DNA of 9,314 bases from Dialister sp. CAG:486 (GCA_000434475.1 FR879570.1:1-9314), one strand, 5' to 3'. Shown: positions 1-5,875, counted from the stretch's first letter. Program-made: numbers and translations. Notes: generated by a model not told the origin, from the sequence alone.

Positions 1-21
1 CATAGGCTAATCCTGAACCAT

Positions 22-55
22 AAAACCCCGCCATCCTTTCGGATAGCGGGGTTTT
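22..55 (-). terminator. Rho-independent terminator of the cstA-family gene
   Basis: The arms AAAACCCCGC and GCGGGGTTTT enclose an inner ATCC/GGAT stem. Read on the minus strand, the single mismatch becomes a G-U pair and the loop becomes GAAA. The structure therefore fits minus-strand transcripts better than plus-strand ones. It starts 12 bases past the stop codon of the carrier gene and ends in a run of U. Confidence 0.9.
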
Positions 56-67
56 CATTGATTTTTC

Positions 68-1807
68 TTAGTCCAGAGCCGGTGCTTCGCCGTTGTCATC
101 CGGATCCTTTTTCTTGAAGATCGTGCGATAGCCTTCTACCGCAAGCTCCAATGCAAGGACGATAAGGAAGGAACCGATGATGGCCTGTGCATACGGGCCC
201 CAGTCAGCGCCGCCCTTCATGATGATGAGGATCTGATTTCTTACGATCAGAGCCAGCGAGCAAATGGTGACGACCATCATGAAAGACATCGGGAAGAGGA
301 ACATCCTATTGTTCTTGCCTGCATTGCCGAGCCATGCTGCGACAGCCAGGAGGCCGATGCCGGCCAGCAGCTGGTTCGCTGCACCAAAGAGCCCCCAGAT
401 CTTCATGAAGCCGTTCATACCGAGCATGACGCCGAGGAATACCGTGAGGATGGTCGCAAAGTATGGATTGACCATCATTTTCTTGAAGCCGTTCTTGATA
501 TCTTTCGGTGTTTCACCCGGTTCGAGCCAGAATTCCTGGAACATGAAACGAGCCAGACGTGTCGCGGTATCCAGAGAGGTCAGGCAGAATGCGGAGTACG
601 TCAAGACGAGCAGGGTGTACATGGAGTTCTCCATGCTTTCGAGTCCCGGGATCGCACCGATCATCGCAGCAATGCCGCCGGCAAAGATATCGGTCGCACC
701 TTTCACATGACCCGTTTCTCTCGCATAAGCGATGGCACAGAGGGTGATGATCGCGAGTACGCATTCCAGCAGCATGCCGCCGTAAGCGATCGGCTTTGCA
801 TCCGATTCCTTATCCAGCTGCTTAGACGTCGTGCCGGAGGATACGAGAGAGTGGAAGCCCGAGATCGCACCGCAGGCTACGGTCGTGAAGAGGATCGGGA
901 ACATGTACTGTATGCCATTGCCATTGTCTACCGCAAAGCCGGTGTAAGCAGGGAAAAGGTCCGGCTTGATATCCGGATGGGCGCCTACGATGCCTACGAC
1001 AGCGACAGCCAGCATCGCATAGAGCAGGAAGGAAGACAGGTAGTCACGCGGCTGGAGCAGGATCCAGACCGGAGTGACGGATGCGATGGTGATGTAGAGA
1101 CCGATGAGCCACATCCATGTGGTGGTGGAGAAATACAGCGGATGCCAGTTCATGCCGACCGCCATGCAGACTACGATCGCAGCGACGCCCAGGATGGTGG
1201 AGGTCACCATGGAGGTGTGACGGCGATATACAGCAAATCCGAATACGATAGCAACAAGGATGAAGAGGAGCGATACCATGGCGACCGAAGCCTGTGTCGC
1301 ACTCTTGGCTTCATTTAAGACGCCGTTTTCATAGGTCGCCCCAAAGGTAGATGCTACGATCGCTGCGAAAGCTGCTACGACGAGGATCAGCGTCAGATAC
1401 GAGAAAATAATGAAGAGCTGCTTTGCTCTCTTGGACATATTCGCAGAAATGATCTCCCCGATGGACTGCCCCTTATGGCGGACAGAAGCGAAGAGCGCCC
1501 CGAAGTCATGGACACCACCGAAGAAGATACCGCCGATCAGCACCCACAGAGTGACCGGCAGCCAGCCAAACATAGCGGCCCCGATCGGTCCGGTGATCGG
1601 GCCTGCGCCAGCGATGGAGGAGAAATGATGCCCCATCAGCACCGGTGCCTTTGCCGGCACATAGTCGATGCCATCATTCATGGTATGCGCCGGTGTCGGG
1701 ATATCCCCCTCACCTACGCCCCATTGCTTGACCAGCCAGCGCCCATAAAATACATAACCACAAAACAAAATCACTAAACAGACAGCCAATAATACCAGTG
1801 TATTCAT
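68..1807 (-). CDS. cstA: CstA-family carbon starvation / pyruvate or peptide carrier
   Basis: This is a polytopic membrane protein of 579 residues that should sit in the cytoplasmic membrane. The family hallmark HHFSSIAGAGPITGPIGA lies at residues 60-77, followed by a GGVHDF motif. Many hydrophobic segments follow, and a C-terminal hydrophobic domain (CstA_5TM type) ends in a charged KKKDPDD tail. Characterised relatives in E. coli (CstA, BtsT/YjiY) import pyruvate, and CstA was also linked to peptide use; the substrate here is inferred. An in-frame ATG lies 42 bases upstream (1849), but I chose 1807. It is preceded by AAGGAG seven bases before the ATG, and the protein then begins directly with a membrane segment (MNTLVLLAVC). 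The gene lies 91 bases downstream of the unrecognised gene on the same strand with no terminator between, so they may be co-transcribed. A strong terminator follows the gene. No two-component regulator is visible nearby. Confidence 0.93.
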   Translation of the reverse strand: MNTLVLLAVCLVILFCGYVFYGRWLVKQWGVGEGDIPTPAHTMNDGIDYVPAKAPVLMGHHFSSIAGAGPITGPIGAAMFGWLPVTLWVLIGGIFFGGVHDFGALFASVRHKGQSIGEIISANMSKRAKQLFIIFSYLTLILVVAAFAAIVASTFGATYENGVLNEAKSATQASVAMVSLLFILVAIVFGFAVYRRHTSMVTSTILGVAAIVVCMAVGMNWHPLYFSTTTWMWLIGLYITIASVTPVWILLQPRDYLSSFLLYAMLAVAVVGIVGAHPDIKPDLFPAYTGFAVDNGNGIQYMFPILFTTVACGAISGFHSLVSSGTTSKQLDKESDAKPIAYGGMLLECVLAIITLCAIAYARETGHVKGATDIFAGGIAAMIGAIPGLESMENSMYTLLVLTYSAFCLTSLDTATRLARFMFQEFWLEPGETPKDIKNGFKKMMVNPYFATILTVFLGVMLGMNGFMKIWGLFGAANQLLAGIGLLAVAAWLGNAGKNNRMFLFPMSFMMVVTICSLALIVRNQILIIMKGGADWGPYAQAIIGSFLIVLALELAVEGYRTIFKKKDPDDNGEAPALD

Positions 1808-1898
1808 AATCCTTCTCCTTTCTCCTTGACTTCCTTGTCTGCCCCTCACAGCAAACCGCTGCTTGTTGTTGGTCGCTTGAAATTCTTTGAACCTTTTC

Positions 1899-2483
1899 TC
1901 ACGCTTCCATCCGCACAGATCCTTCGAAGAGCTTCTTCAGGCCTTTTTCCATGCAGCGTCCTGCCTTATTGAAATAGAACCGATCGTCACGAAGTGCCAA
2001 ACATCCCGCATGGTACTCCATCCATCCGTGGAAGGAGAAGCGGAAGGTCTTGTAATACTTGCACTTTTCCAAGGCGATCCTGGCTTCCTCATCGACCGTG
2101 TCGCACAGAAAGACCGGTGAGATATATGTATACATATGGCCCGATCCGATGTGTGCCATATCCATCCCCGCCTGATACGCGTAGTCCCTGCAGGCATCAA
2201 AGACTTTTTTGGATAGATGAGGAACGGAAAAGACGAAGACGAACTCTTCCTGATGCGTCGACCATAGCTCATTCGAATGGAGAATGAAATATCTCTCTGC
2301 CCTTTCGTAATATTCACATACCGCAGACAGAGACGCCCCTTCGGGCAGGAAGGGTGCCGTCAGCTCCTTCGCCTCCCGGAGCCCTTCCCCCGGCGATTCT
2401 CTCACGCCGTCAAAACGCGTGATCGTATAATACCTGCGGTACGCCGCAAGCAGACGCTCCACCGCATCCTTCCTGGCCCTCAT
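1899..2483 (-). CDS. Hypothetical protein (unrecognised, 194 aa)
   Basis: I do not recognise this family. The predicted product is soluble, with no signal peptide or membrane segment. It is rich in aromatic and charged residues. It starts with a basic helix-like stretch (MRARKDAVERLLAAYRRYY), has a central hydrophobic strand (EEFVFVFSVPHL) and a C-terminal part with several Cys, His and Tyr residues (CKYYKTFRFSFHGWMEYHAG). A longer ORF starts at 2507, but the ATG at 2483 is preceded by GGGGGGAGG four bases upstream and is the better start. An extended -10 box (TGT-TATAAT) lies about 40 bases upstream. The gene precedes the CstA-family gene by 91 bases in the same direction, which suggests one transcript but does not reveal a role. 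The consistent coding frame and good ribosome site make it a real gene; its function is unknown. Confidence 0.75.
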   Translation of the reverse strand: MRARKDAVERLLAAYRRYYTITRFDGVRESPGEGLREAKELTAPFLPEGASLSAVCEYYERAERYFILHSNELWSTHQEEFVFVFSVPHLSKKVFDACRDYAYQAGMDMAHIGSGHMYTYISPVFLCDTVDEEARIALEKCKYYKTFRFSFHGWMEYHAGCLALRDDRFYFNKAGRCMEKGLKKLFEGSVRMEA

Positions 2484-2523
2484 TGGCCTCCCCCCTGAAC
2501 TTTTCATAACAGAATCTTCTAGA

Positions 2524-2529
2524 ATTATA
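2524..2529 (-). promoter_or_regulatory. Probable extended -10 box for the 194-aa gene
   Basis: On the minus strand TATAAT is preceded by TGT, an extended -10 motif, about 40 bases before the chosen start at 2483. No good -35 box is present at 17 bases. A second TATAAT on the same strand (2555-2560) could serve instead. The whole stretch 2520-2590 is AT-rich. Confidence 0.5.
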
Positions 2530-2735
2530 ACAAATCCGAAATTGAGTTTCTCTCATTATACATTGCCCTTCTTGAATAATATAATAAAAGATACTTATAA
2601 CAGGTATGAAGAATTGTTGTATATCAGAAAGGCCTATATCTCTTACATGTATACTCTATTTTGCTAAAAGAGTAAAATATTAGAGCTTCAGGGTTAGCCC
2701 ATTGGGCGTGCTGCCCTTTGATTTCATTGGGAAAG

Positions 2736-2771
2736 AGGTTCAGAAGGTTCTATAGGTTCTGAGGGTTCAAC
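2736..2771 (+). repeat. 9-bp tandem array, four units
   Basis: The units read AGGTTCAGA, AGGTTCTAT, AGGTTCTGA and GGGTTCAAC in unbroken 9-base phase. The last unit merges into the left inverted terminus of the short element that follows. Confidence 0.75.
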
Positions 2772-2942
2772 GGGGAAGGTGCGGCGCATAAAATAATGAA
2801 AGCGCCGCGGAGTTTTGAAACTAGCGGTTTTCTCGTATCGCAAACCTAATCCCTAGCCACTAATCCCTAGCTACCAGTCACTAGTCACTAGTCACTAGCC
2901 ACTCATTCCTGCTTTCAAACTTCAAGGTTAGCCCGTTGAACC
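2764..2942. repeat. Short element with 11-bp terminal inverted repeats
   Basis: GGTTCAACGGG at 2764-2774 is a perfect inverted copy of CCCGTTGAACC at 2932-2942. The 179-bp interval contains a 7-bp GC hairpin (2781-2808) and a heptamer array (2845-2903). A related sequence to the left end recurs at 8004-8029. No coding capacity is visible. It may be a small non-autonomous element or a composite of unrelated repeats; without other copies the boundaries are tentative. Confidence 0.45.
2845..2903 (-). repeat. Heptamer array (TAGTGAC/TAGGGAT type)
   Basis: On the minus strand the units read TAGTGAC three times, then TGGTAGC, TAGGGAT, TAGTGGC and TAGGGAT, all in 7-base phase, with partial units at both ends. 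It is the same family as the arrays at 4406, 5873, 8228 and 9203. Confidence 0.9.
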
Positions 2943-2964
2943 GCTTTGCCCCACATGCTATAAT
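2936..2964 (+). promoter_or_regulatory. Thioredoxin gene promoter
   Basis: The -35 box TTGAAC (2936-2941) and a consensus -10 box TATAAT (2959-2964) are 17 bases apart, and a TG at 2956-2957 gives an extended -10. The predicted start near 2971 gives a leader of about 50 bases before the ATG. The -35 box lies inside the right inverted terminus of the short element. Confidence 0.8.
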
Positions 2965-3020
2965 GAGTACATCAAGCATATACATTTCTATCGATATAGT
3001 CATATACAAGGAGGATCCCT

Positions 3021-3344
3021 ATGATCACTGAAATCCATACAGAAGAAGCATTCCGGAAAGAGATCGCCACCCGCAAGGGCCTCTCCCTCATCGACTTCTG
3101 GGCCACCTGGTGCGGCCCCTGCCGTATGATGGCTCCCGTCATAGAGGCGGCGGATGCAGAGCTGGGCTCTGCCATCCACTTCACCAAGATCGATGTAGAC
3201 GAGCTCCCTGATATCGCCGCCGACTTCGACATCATGTCGATCCCGACCATCGTCATTCTGGAGAACGGAGAGGAGATCACCCGTCTCACCGGCGCCATGT
3301 CTGCGGAAGAATTCATCAGCCAGCTAAAGAGCATCGCAGGATAG
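3021..3344 (+). CDS. trxA: Thioredoxin
   Basis: This 107-residue cytoplasmic protein is the normal thioredoxin length. It has the redox-active WCGPC motif with Cys31 and Cys34, the preceding FWATW strand, Asp25 at the buried acid position and the cis-proline Pro75 in SIPT. It should reduce protein disulfides, re-reduced by a thioredoxin reductase that is not encoded here. The start is fixed by AAGGAGG six bases before the ATG. The gene is monocistronic, with its own strong promoter and a strong terminator four bases after the stop. Only the ATPase-independent redox fold is seen, with no extra domain. The symbol trxA is by family; specialised paralogues cannot be excluded. Confidence 0.96.
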   Translation: MITEIHTEEAFRKEIATRKGLSLIDFWATWCGPCRMMAPVIEAADAELGSAIHFTKIDVDELPDIAADFDIMSIPTIVILENGEEITRLTGAMSAEEFISQLKSIAG

Positions 3345-3347
3345 CGC

Positions 3348-3394
3348 AAAGAGGCTCTGCAGCATGTACTTCATGCCGCAGAGCCTCTTTTTTT
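3348..3394 (+). terminator. Terminator of the thioredoxin gene
   Basis: AAAGAGGCTCTGC pairs with GCAGAGCCTCTTT, and an inner GCATG/CATGC stem extends it. Seven T residues follow. It starts four bases after the stop codon. Confidence 0.93.
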
Positions 3395-3413
3395 GCTGTG
3401 CTGCAAATCAATA

Positions 3414-3449
3414 AAAAGCCCGATCGATGGGGAAATCGACCGGGCTTTT
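3414..3449 (-). terminator. Hairpin terminator, best read leftward
   Basis: AAAAGCCCG and CGGGCTTTT flank an inner TCGAT/ATCGA stem. Plus-strand RNA has one A-C mismatch, while minus-strand RNA has a G-U pair at that position. The minus-strand tail is UUUUUAUU. Together these indicate termination of a leftward transcript. Confidence 0.8.
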
Positions 3450-3519
3450 ATAGGAGAGAGGGTATTGTTATCAAGAAATAAGATGAATCTATAGGGTGAT
3501 GCGCCACCTCCTTTATCAT
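3448..3519 (-). CDS. Possible 23-aa small ORF in the orphan unit
   Basis: An ATG at 3519 opens a frame MIKEVAHHPIDSSYFLITIP plus three residues, ending in TAA just inside the terminator hairpin. The AAAGGAGG motif (3507-3514) lies inside the frame, downstream of the ATG, so it cannot serve that start. A GTG in the same frame overlaps the motif and is too close. Translation is therefore doubtful, and I recognise no relative. It is listed because it fits exactly between the promoter and terminator. Confidence 0.15.
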   Translation of the reverse strand: MIKEVAHHPIDSSYFLITIPSLL

Positions 3520-3582
3520 AAGATATGGTATGACAGGGCTTTCGAGGGGGAGTGGAAGACCTGCCAAATGGAATCTGTTTTC

Positions 3583-3605
3583 TAAGTTGACTTTCGGTCA
3601 ACTTA
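3583..3605. promoter_or_regulatory. 9-bp inverted repeat: operator or 5' hairpin
   Basis: TAAGTTGAC (3583-3591) and GTCAACTTA (3597-3605) are perfect inverted copies five bases apart. The site lies just downstream of the minus-strand -10 box. It could be an operator for a dimeric repressor (TetR-like sites have this form) or a 5' stabilising RNA hairpin. Confidence 0.65.
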
Positions 3606-3612
3606 TGTATGT

Positions 3613-3640
3613 ATTATACCATGAAAACGATGGATTGCAA
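3613..3640 (-). promoter_or_regulatory. Minus-strand promoter of the orphan unit
   Basis: On the minus strand the boxes are TTGCAA (3635-3640) and TATAAT (3613-3618), 16 bases apart, with an extended TGG before the -10. Transcription would start close to the 9-bp inverted repeat. Confidence 0.65.
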
Positions 3641-3775
3641 GGGGCTTTATCATTATATTTTCATAAATTGCTAAGCGTATTTTTTTATTAAATCTTAATT
3701 TTTTCGACCTTGAGTCAATAGGGTATTTGACTGGATGCTTCGCGATACGGCTCATGCGGGATCCCCTCATTCCCC

Positions 3776-3804
3776 TTGACATCCGTGGTATAATAAATCT
3801 TAAT
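3776..3804 (+). promoter_or_regulatory. Overlapping promoter elements of the kinase-like gene
   Basis: An extended -10 (TGG-TATAAT, with TATAAT at 3789-3794) has no good -35 box. A perfect TTGACA (3776-3781) lies too close to it but is 17 bases from a weaker CTTAAT (3799-3804). Either or both could drive the gene, giving a leader of about 20-30 bases. Confidence 0.55.
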
Positions 3805-3805
3805 A

Positions 3806-3826
3806 TTTCACTTTTGGTGAAAGGAG
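3806..3826 (+). promoter_or_regulatory. Leader hairpin touching the ribosome binding site
   Basis: TTTCAC (3806-3811) pairs with GTGAAA (3817-3822). The last three bases of the stem are the first bases of the AAAGGAG site (3820-3826). The hairpin would partly cover the site, possibly tuning translation. Confidence 0.45.
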
Positions 3827-3832
3827 AGCTCT

Positions 3833-4408
3833 ATGATCATCACCATCGCACGCGAGAGCGGCAGCGGCGGCTACACCGTCGGAAAGCTCCTCTCTGACTA
3901 CTATCACATTCCCGTCCACGATCAGGACAGTCTCGCCCGCCTTGCCAAAGAAAAAGGCATGTATGATGAAATGCCGGATTTCTTCCAGGAAGCCCCCGTG
4001 AACTCTATCGTTTACGCACTCTCCATGGATTTCAGAAACAAGAAATTCACTGAACCGGAGCGCAATCGCTTGGAACACCTGCTGCCGGAAAAGGACTTCA
4101 TCCTCGTCGGTCGCTGCGGAAATTACATTTTCAGAAATCATACGGGCTGCATCTCCGTTTTCATTCACGGTGACATCGACCACCGCATCCGCTACAAAGC
4201 GGATATGCTTGGCATCAGCCCCAAAGAGGCAGAGGAGATCATCCATACCAATGATGAGAATCGCCTCGCCTATCACCGCTACTACACCGGCGAGACATGG
4301 GGGGCTGCCAAAAACTATGACCTCTCCATCAATACCGCCCGCATCGGCCACGCTTTCGCTGCCGAACTGATCGAGAAATATGTGGAGAAATTGGGATTTC
4401 ATACATAG
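3833..4408 (+). CDS. Cytidylate kinase-like family protein
   Basis: This 191-residue cytoplasmic protein carries the glycine-rich nucleotide-binding loop AREsGSGGyxVGK at residues 6-18. Family signatures follow: LVGRCGNYIF at 91-100, NDENRLAYHRYYTG at 140-153 and YDLSINTA at 162-169. These match the cytidylate-kinase-like family (related to Cmk and typical of gut anaerobes) rather than housekeeping Cmk. Members are presumed nucleotide kinases, but most lack tested substrates. The start is supported by AAGGAG six bases upstream. The gene stands alone. Its TAG stop codon (4406-4408) is the first unit of a heptamer repeat array, and no clean terminator follows. Family assignment is confident; the reaction is inferred. 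Confidence 0.88.
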   Translation: MIITIARESGSGGYTVGKLLSDYYHIPVHDQDSLARLAKEKGMYDEMPDFFQEAPVNSIVYALSMDFRNKKFTEPERNRLEHLLPEKDFILVGRCGNYIFRNHTGCISVFIHGDIDHRIRYKADMLGISPKEAEEIIHTNDENRLAYHRYYTGETWGAAKNYDLSINTARIGHAFAAELIEKYVEKLGFHT

Positions 4409-4460
4409 TGCCTAGGGATTAGGGATTAGAAGTGACTAGTGGCTGGTGACTAGTGACTGG
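4406..4460 (+). repeat. Heptamer array after the kinase-like gene
   Basis: The units are TAGTGCC, TAGGGAT, TAGGGAT, a 3-base phase break, then AAGTGAC, TAGTGGC, TGGTGAC and TAGTGAC. The first TAG is the gene's stop codon. Confidence 0.9.
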
Positions 4461-4480
4461 GAGACGTCAGCCCTTCATAT

Positions 4481-4507
4481 CGTCATTTCGAGCGAAGCGA
4501 GGAATCT
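4481..4507 (+). repeat. REP-like dispersed repeat, copy 1
   Basis: The unit begins CGTCATTTCGAGCGAAGCGA and continues GGAATCT. A near-identical inverted copy is at 9118-9145. Closely similar intergenic repeats occur in many bacterial genomes. Confidence 0.75.
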
Positions 4508-4611
4508 TTGTCATTCGCGGTCAGATGGTCAATGCTTGGAACTCCCAAACGGGAAACCTGCTCCCCGCAGACTTTCGGGCATCGCCGCCATCTATACTCC
4601 GCGGCGCATTT

Positions 4612-4688
4612 CGTCATCCTGAGCGGAGTGACATGTCGGATGTTCGAAAATGTAAAGGCGGAACAGTGAAAACTGAGTCGAAGGATCT
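4612..4688 (+). repeat. REP-like repeat of a second type, split by a 49-bp insert
   Basis: CGTCATCCTGAGCGGAGT (4612-4629) and CGAAGGATCT (4679-4688) would join into a common repeat form. They are separated by 49 bases, and GAGT is present at both edges (4626-4629 and 4675-4678), as expected for a small insertion or duplication. Confidence 0.5.
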
Positions 4689-4701
4689 AGCGCCGTACCA
4701 C

Positions 4702-4736
4702 CATTTCTCATTTCTCATTTCTCATTTCTCATTCAC
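4702..4736 (+). repeat. CATTTCT heptamer array
   Basis: Four perfect CATTTCT units are followed by CATTCAC. The period is again 7 bases, but the unit differs from the TAGKGRY arrays. Confidence 0.9.
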
Positions 4737-4821
4737 ATGAGGCTTTCAAATTGATTCAAAGGACGGTACGCCTCACTGGCTAACCCTCCCCCCAATAATA
4801 ACAATAACGAAAGGACCTTCT

Positions 4822-5190
4822 ATGCCTTATTTATTTCAATTCGGAATGATCTTAGCCATTTCCTTTGTGGGAGAACTTCTCCATGCGCTGCTGCCGCTTC
4901 CTGTACCGGCCAGCATTTACGGGATACTGATCCTGTTTGCCCTCTTATACTTCAAGGTCATCCGTATCCCGCAGATCCGGCAGGCCTCCATGTTCCTCAT
5001 CGAGATCATGCCCATCCTCTTCCTTCCGGCCGCTGTCGGCCTCATGGACTCGTGGCACTTGATCTCCTCTACCCTTCTGCAGTACATCGTGATCACCATC
5101 CTTGCCATGGTCATCGTCATGGCAGCCGGCGGCCTTTTCACGCAGTTTATCATGAAGAAGGTCACAAGGAAGGAGACCTGCCATGAATGA
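4822..5190 (+). CDS. lrgA: LrgA/CidA family membrane protein
   Basis: This small integral membrane protein of 122 residues has four hydrophobic segments and is normal in length for the family. It carries the family motif PVPASIYG at residues 27-34 and the MPILFLPAAVGLM segment in the third helix. LrgA/CidA proteins were first described as antiholin/holin-like; later work in Bacillus subtilis (PftA) and Streptococcus mutans ties LrgAB-type pairs to pyruvate transport. It forms a complex or operon with LrgB, whose start overlaps its end by eight bases (ATGAATGA). AAAGGA six bases before the ATG supports the start. No lytSR regulator lies nearby. Family is certain; the physiological role is inferred. 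Confidence 0.92.
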   Translation: MPYLFQFGMILAISFVGELLHALLPLPVPASIYGILILFALLYFKVIRIPQIRQASMFLIEIMPILFLPAAVGLMDSWHLISSTLLQYIVITILAMVIVMAAGGLFTQFIMKKVTRKETCHE

Positions 5191-5875
5191 TTTCCTGACA
5201 CACTCCGCCTACATCTCGGTCTTCATCAGCCTCATCGCCTTTTATCTCGGCTCGAAGCTCTTTTTGAAATTTCATTTTCCCTTGTTCAATCCGCTTCTGA
5301 CCGCGGTCCTCTTGGTCATCGGCTTCCTCAAGTTGACCGGCATGGATTACAAGGACTATAACGAAGGCGCCTCCTACATCAATTACCTGCTGACGCCCTC
5401 CACCATCTGTCTCGCCGTGCCGCTCTATGAACAGATCAAGCTTTTGAAGAAAAACTATAAGGCCATCTTCCTCGGTATCCTTTCCGGCGTCGTGACAGGG
5501 CTCTTTGCCGTCTACGTCCTCTGCCTGGCCTTCGGCTTTGACCACGCTTCCTACGTGACGCTGCTTCCAAAGTCCATCACCACGGCCATCGGCATGGGAC
5601 TTTCCGAAGAGCTCGGCGGCTATGTCTCCATCACCGTCGCTGCCATCATCGCGACCGGGATCCTCGGAAATATCATCGGCGAATCCGTCTGCCGTCTCTT
5701 TCATATCACCGACCCCATCGCCCGCGGCATCGCTCTTGGCACTGCGGCACACGCGATGGGTACGGCAAAAGCCATGGAGCTTGGACCCATCGAGGGTGCC
5801 ATGTCTTCTCTCTCCATCGTAGTCGCCGGTGTTTTCACTGTCGTCTTCGCCTCCTTCTTTGCCGTGCTGATTTAG
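5183..5875 (+). CDS. lrgB: LrgB/CidB family membrane protein
   Basis: This polytopic membrane protein of 230 residues has the normal family length. Motifs include FNPLLTAVLL (35-44), LLTPSTICLAVPLY (69-82), LPKSITTAIG (128-137) and GTAAHAMGTAKAMELGPIEG (186-205). It is the partner of the upstream LrgA, translationally coupled through the eight-base overlap, with AAGGAAGGAG upstream of its ATG. Together they may export or import pyruvate or modulate autolysis, as in relatives. The TAG stop codon is the first unit of a 22-unit heptamer array, and a bidirectional terminator lies about 170 bases downstream. Codon use is GC-rich at third positions like its neighbours on the left. Confidence 0.93.
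   Translation: MNDFLTHSAYISVFISLIAFYLGSKLFLKFHFPLFNPLLTAVLLVIGFLKLTGMDYKDYNEGASYINYLLTPSTICLAVPLYEQIKLLKKNYKAIFLGILSGVVTGLFAVYVLCLAFGFDHASYVTLLPKSITTAIGMGLSEELGGYVSITVAAIIATGILGNIIGESVCRLFHITDPIARGIALGTAAHAMGTAKAMELGPIEGAMSSLSIVVAGVFTVVFASFFAVLI

Larger units (their letters stand above)
2508..3020. other. Repeat-rich divergent intergenic gap (513 bp)
   Basis: I see no gene here. The gap holds an AT-rich promoter zone for the leftward gene (2520-2590), two copies of a GGTTAGCCC motif (about 2691-2699 and 2926-2934), a 9-bp tandem array, a GC-rich hairpin (GCGGCGC at 2781-2787 pairing with GCGCCGC at 2802-2808), a heptamer array and the thioredoxin promoter. Confidence 0.7.
3413..3606 (-). ncRNA. 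Candidate small RNA or orphan leader
   Basis: A minus-strand promoter (3613-3640) and a terminator (3414-3449) delimit a transcript of about 190 bases. Its 5' end would fold into a 9-bp hairpin with a CGAAA loop. Inside are a C-rich single-stranded patch (CUUCCACUCCCCCUC) and an AAAGGAGG motif followed by a small GGUG/CACC hairpin. No gene of normal size fits between. It does not resemble SRP RNA, tmRNA or a riboswitch class I can name. It could equally be the remains of a deleted gene. Confidence 0.4.
3345..3832. other. Intergenic region with an apparently geneless transcription unit (488 bp)
   Basis: No conventional gene fits. The region holds the thioredoxin terminator, a second hairpin terminator (3414-3449), the minus-strand promoter unit described separately, an AT-rich stretch (3640-3710) with an AGTCAA/TTGACT inverted repeat (3713-3732), and the promoter of the kinase-like gene. 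Confidence 0.7.
4409..4821. other. Repeat-filled intergenic gap (413 bp)
   Basis: The gap is made mostly of repeats: a heptamer array, two REP-like units and a CATTTCT array. An open frame of 95 codons runs through these repeats (4453-4740), but it looks non-coding. No clear lrgA promoter is visible in the last 80 bases. Confidence 0.65.

Noticed and set aside
707..1318. Long plus-strand frame opposite the CstA-family gene
   Set aside because: Its Arg/Asp/Gly-rich product is an antisense shadow of a GC-rich membrane protein gene.
1808..1898. Terminator between the 194-aa gene and the CstA-family gene
   Set aside because: Only a weak CAGC/GCTG stem is present, with no U tract, so co-transcription stays possible.
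2580..2585. Plus-strand TATAAT as a promoter
   Set aside because: It lies in a generally AT-rich stretch, lacks a -35 box and has no gene for more than 400 bases, while the thioredoxin gene has a much better promoter close by.
3371..3601. Open frame of 76 codons on the minus strand
   Set aside because: It overlaps two terminators and the 5' hairpin of the orphan unit and has no ribosome site at its start.
3800..4402. Long minus-strand frame opposite the kinase-like gene
   Set aside because: It is an antisense shadow; the plus-strand frame has the family motifs and a ribosome site.
4453..4740. Open frame of 95 codons on the plus strand
   Set aside because: It runs through REP-like repeats and the CATTTCT array, has no ribosome site and no protein-like pattern.
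5162..5752. Long minus-strand frame opposite lrgB, rich in Asp and Gly
   Set aside because: Its composition is typical of antisense reading of a membrane protein gene, and lrgB has full family motifs.
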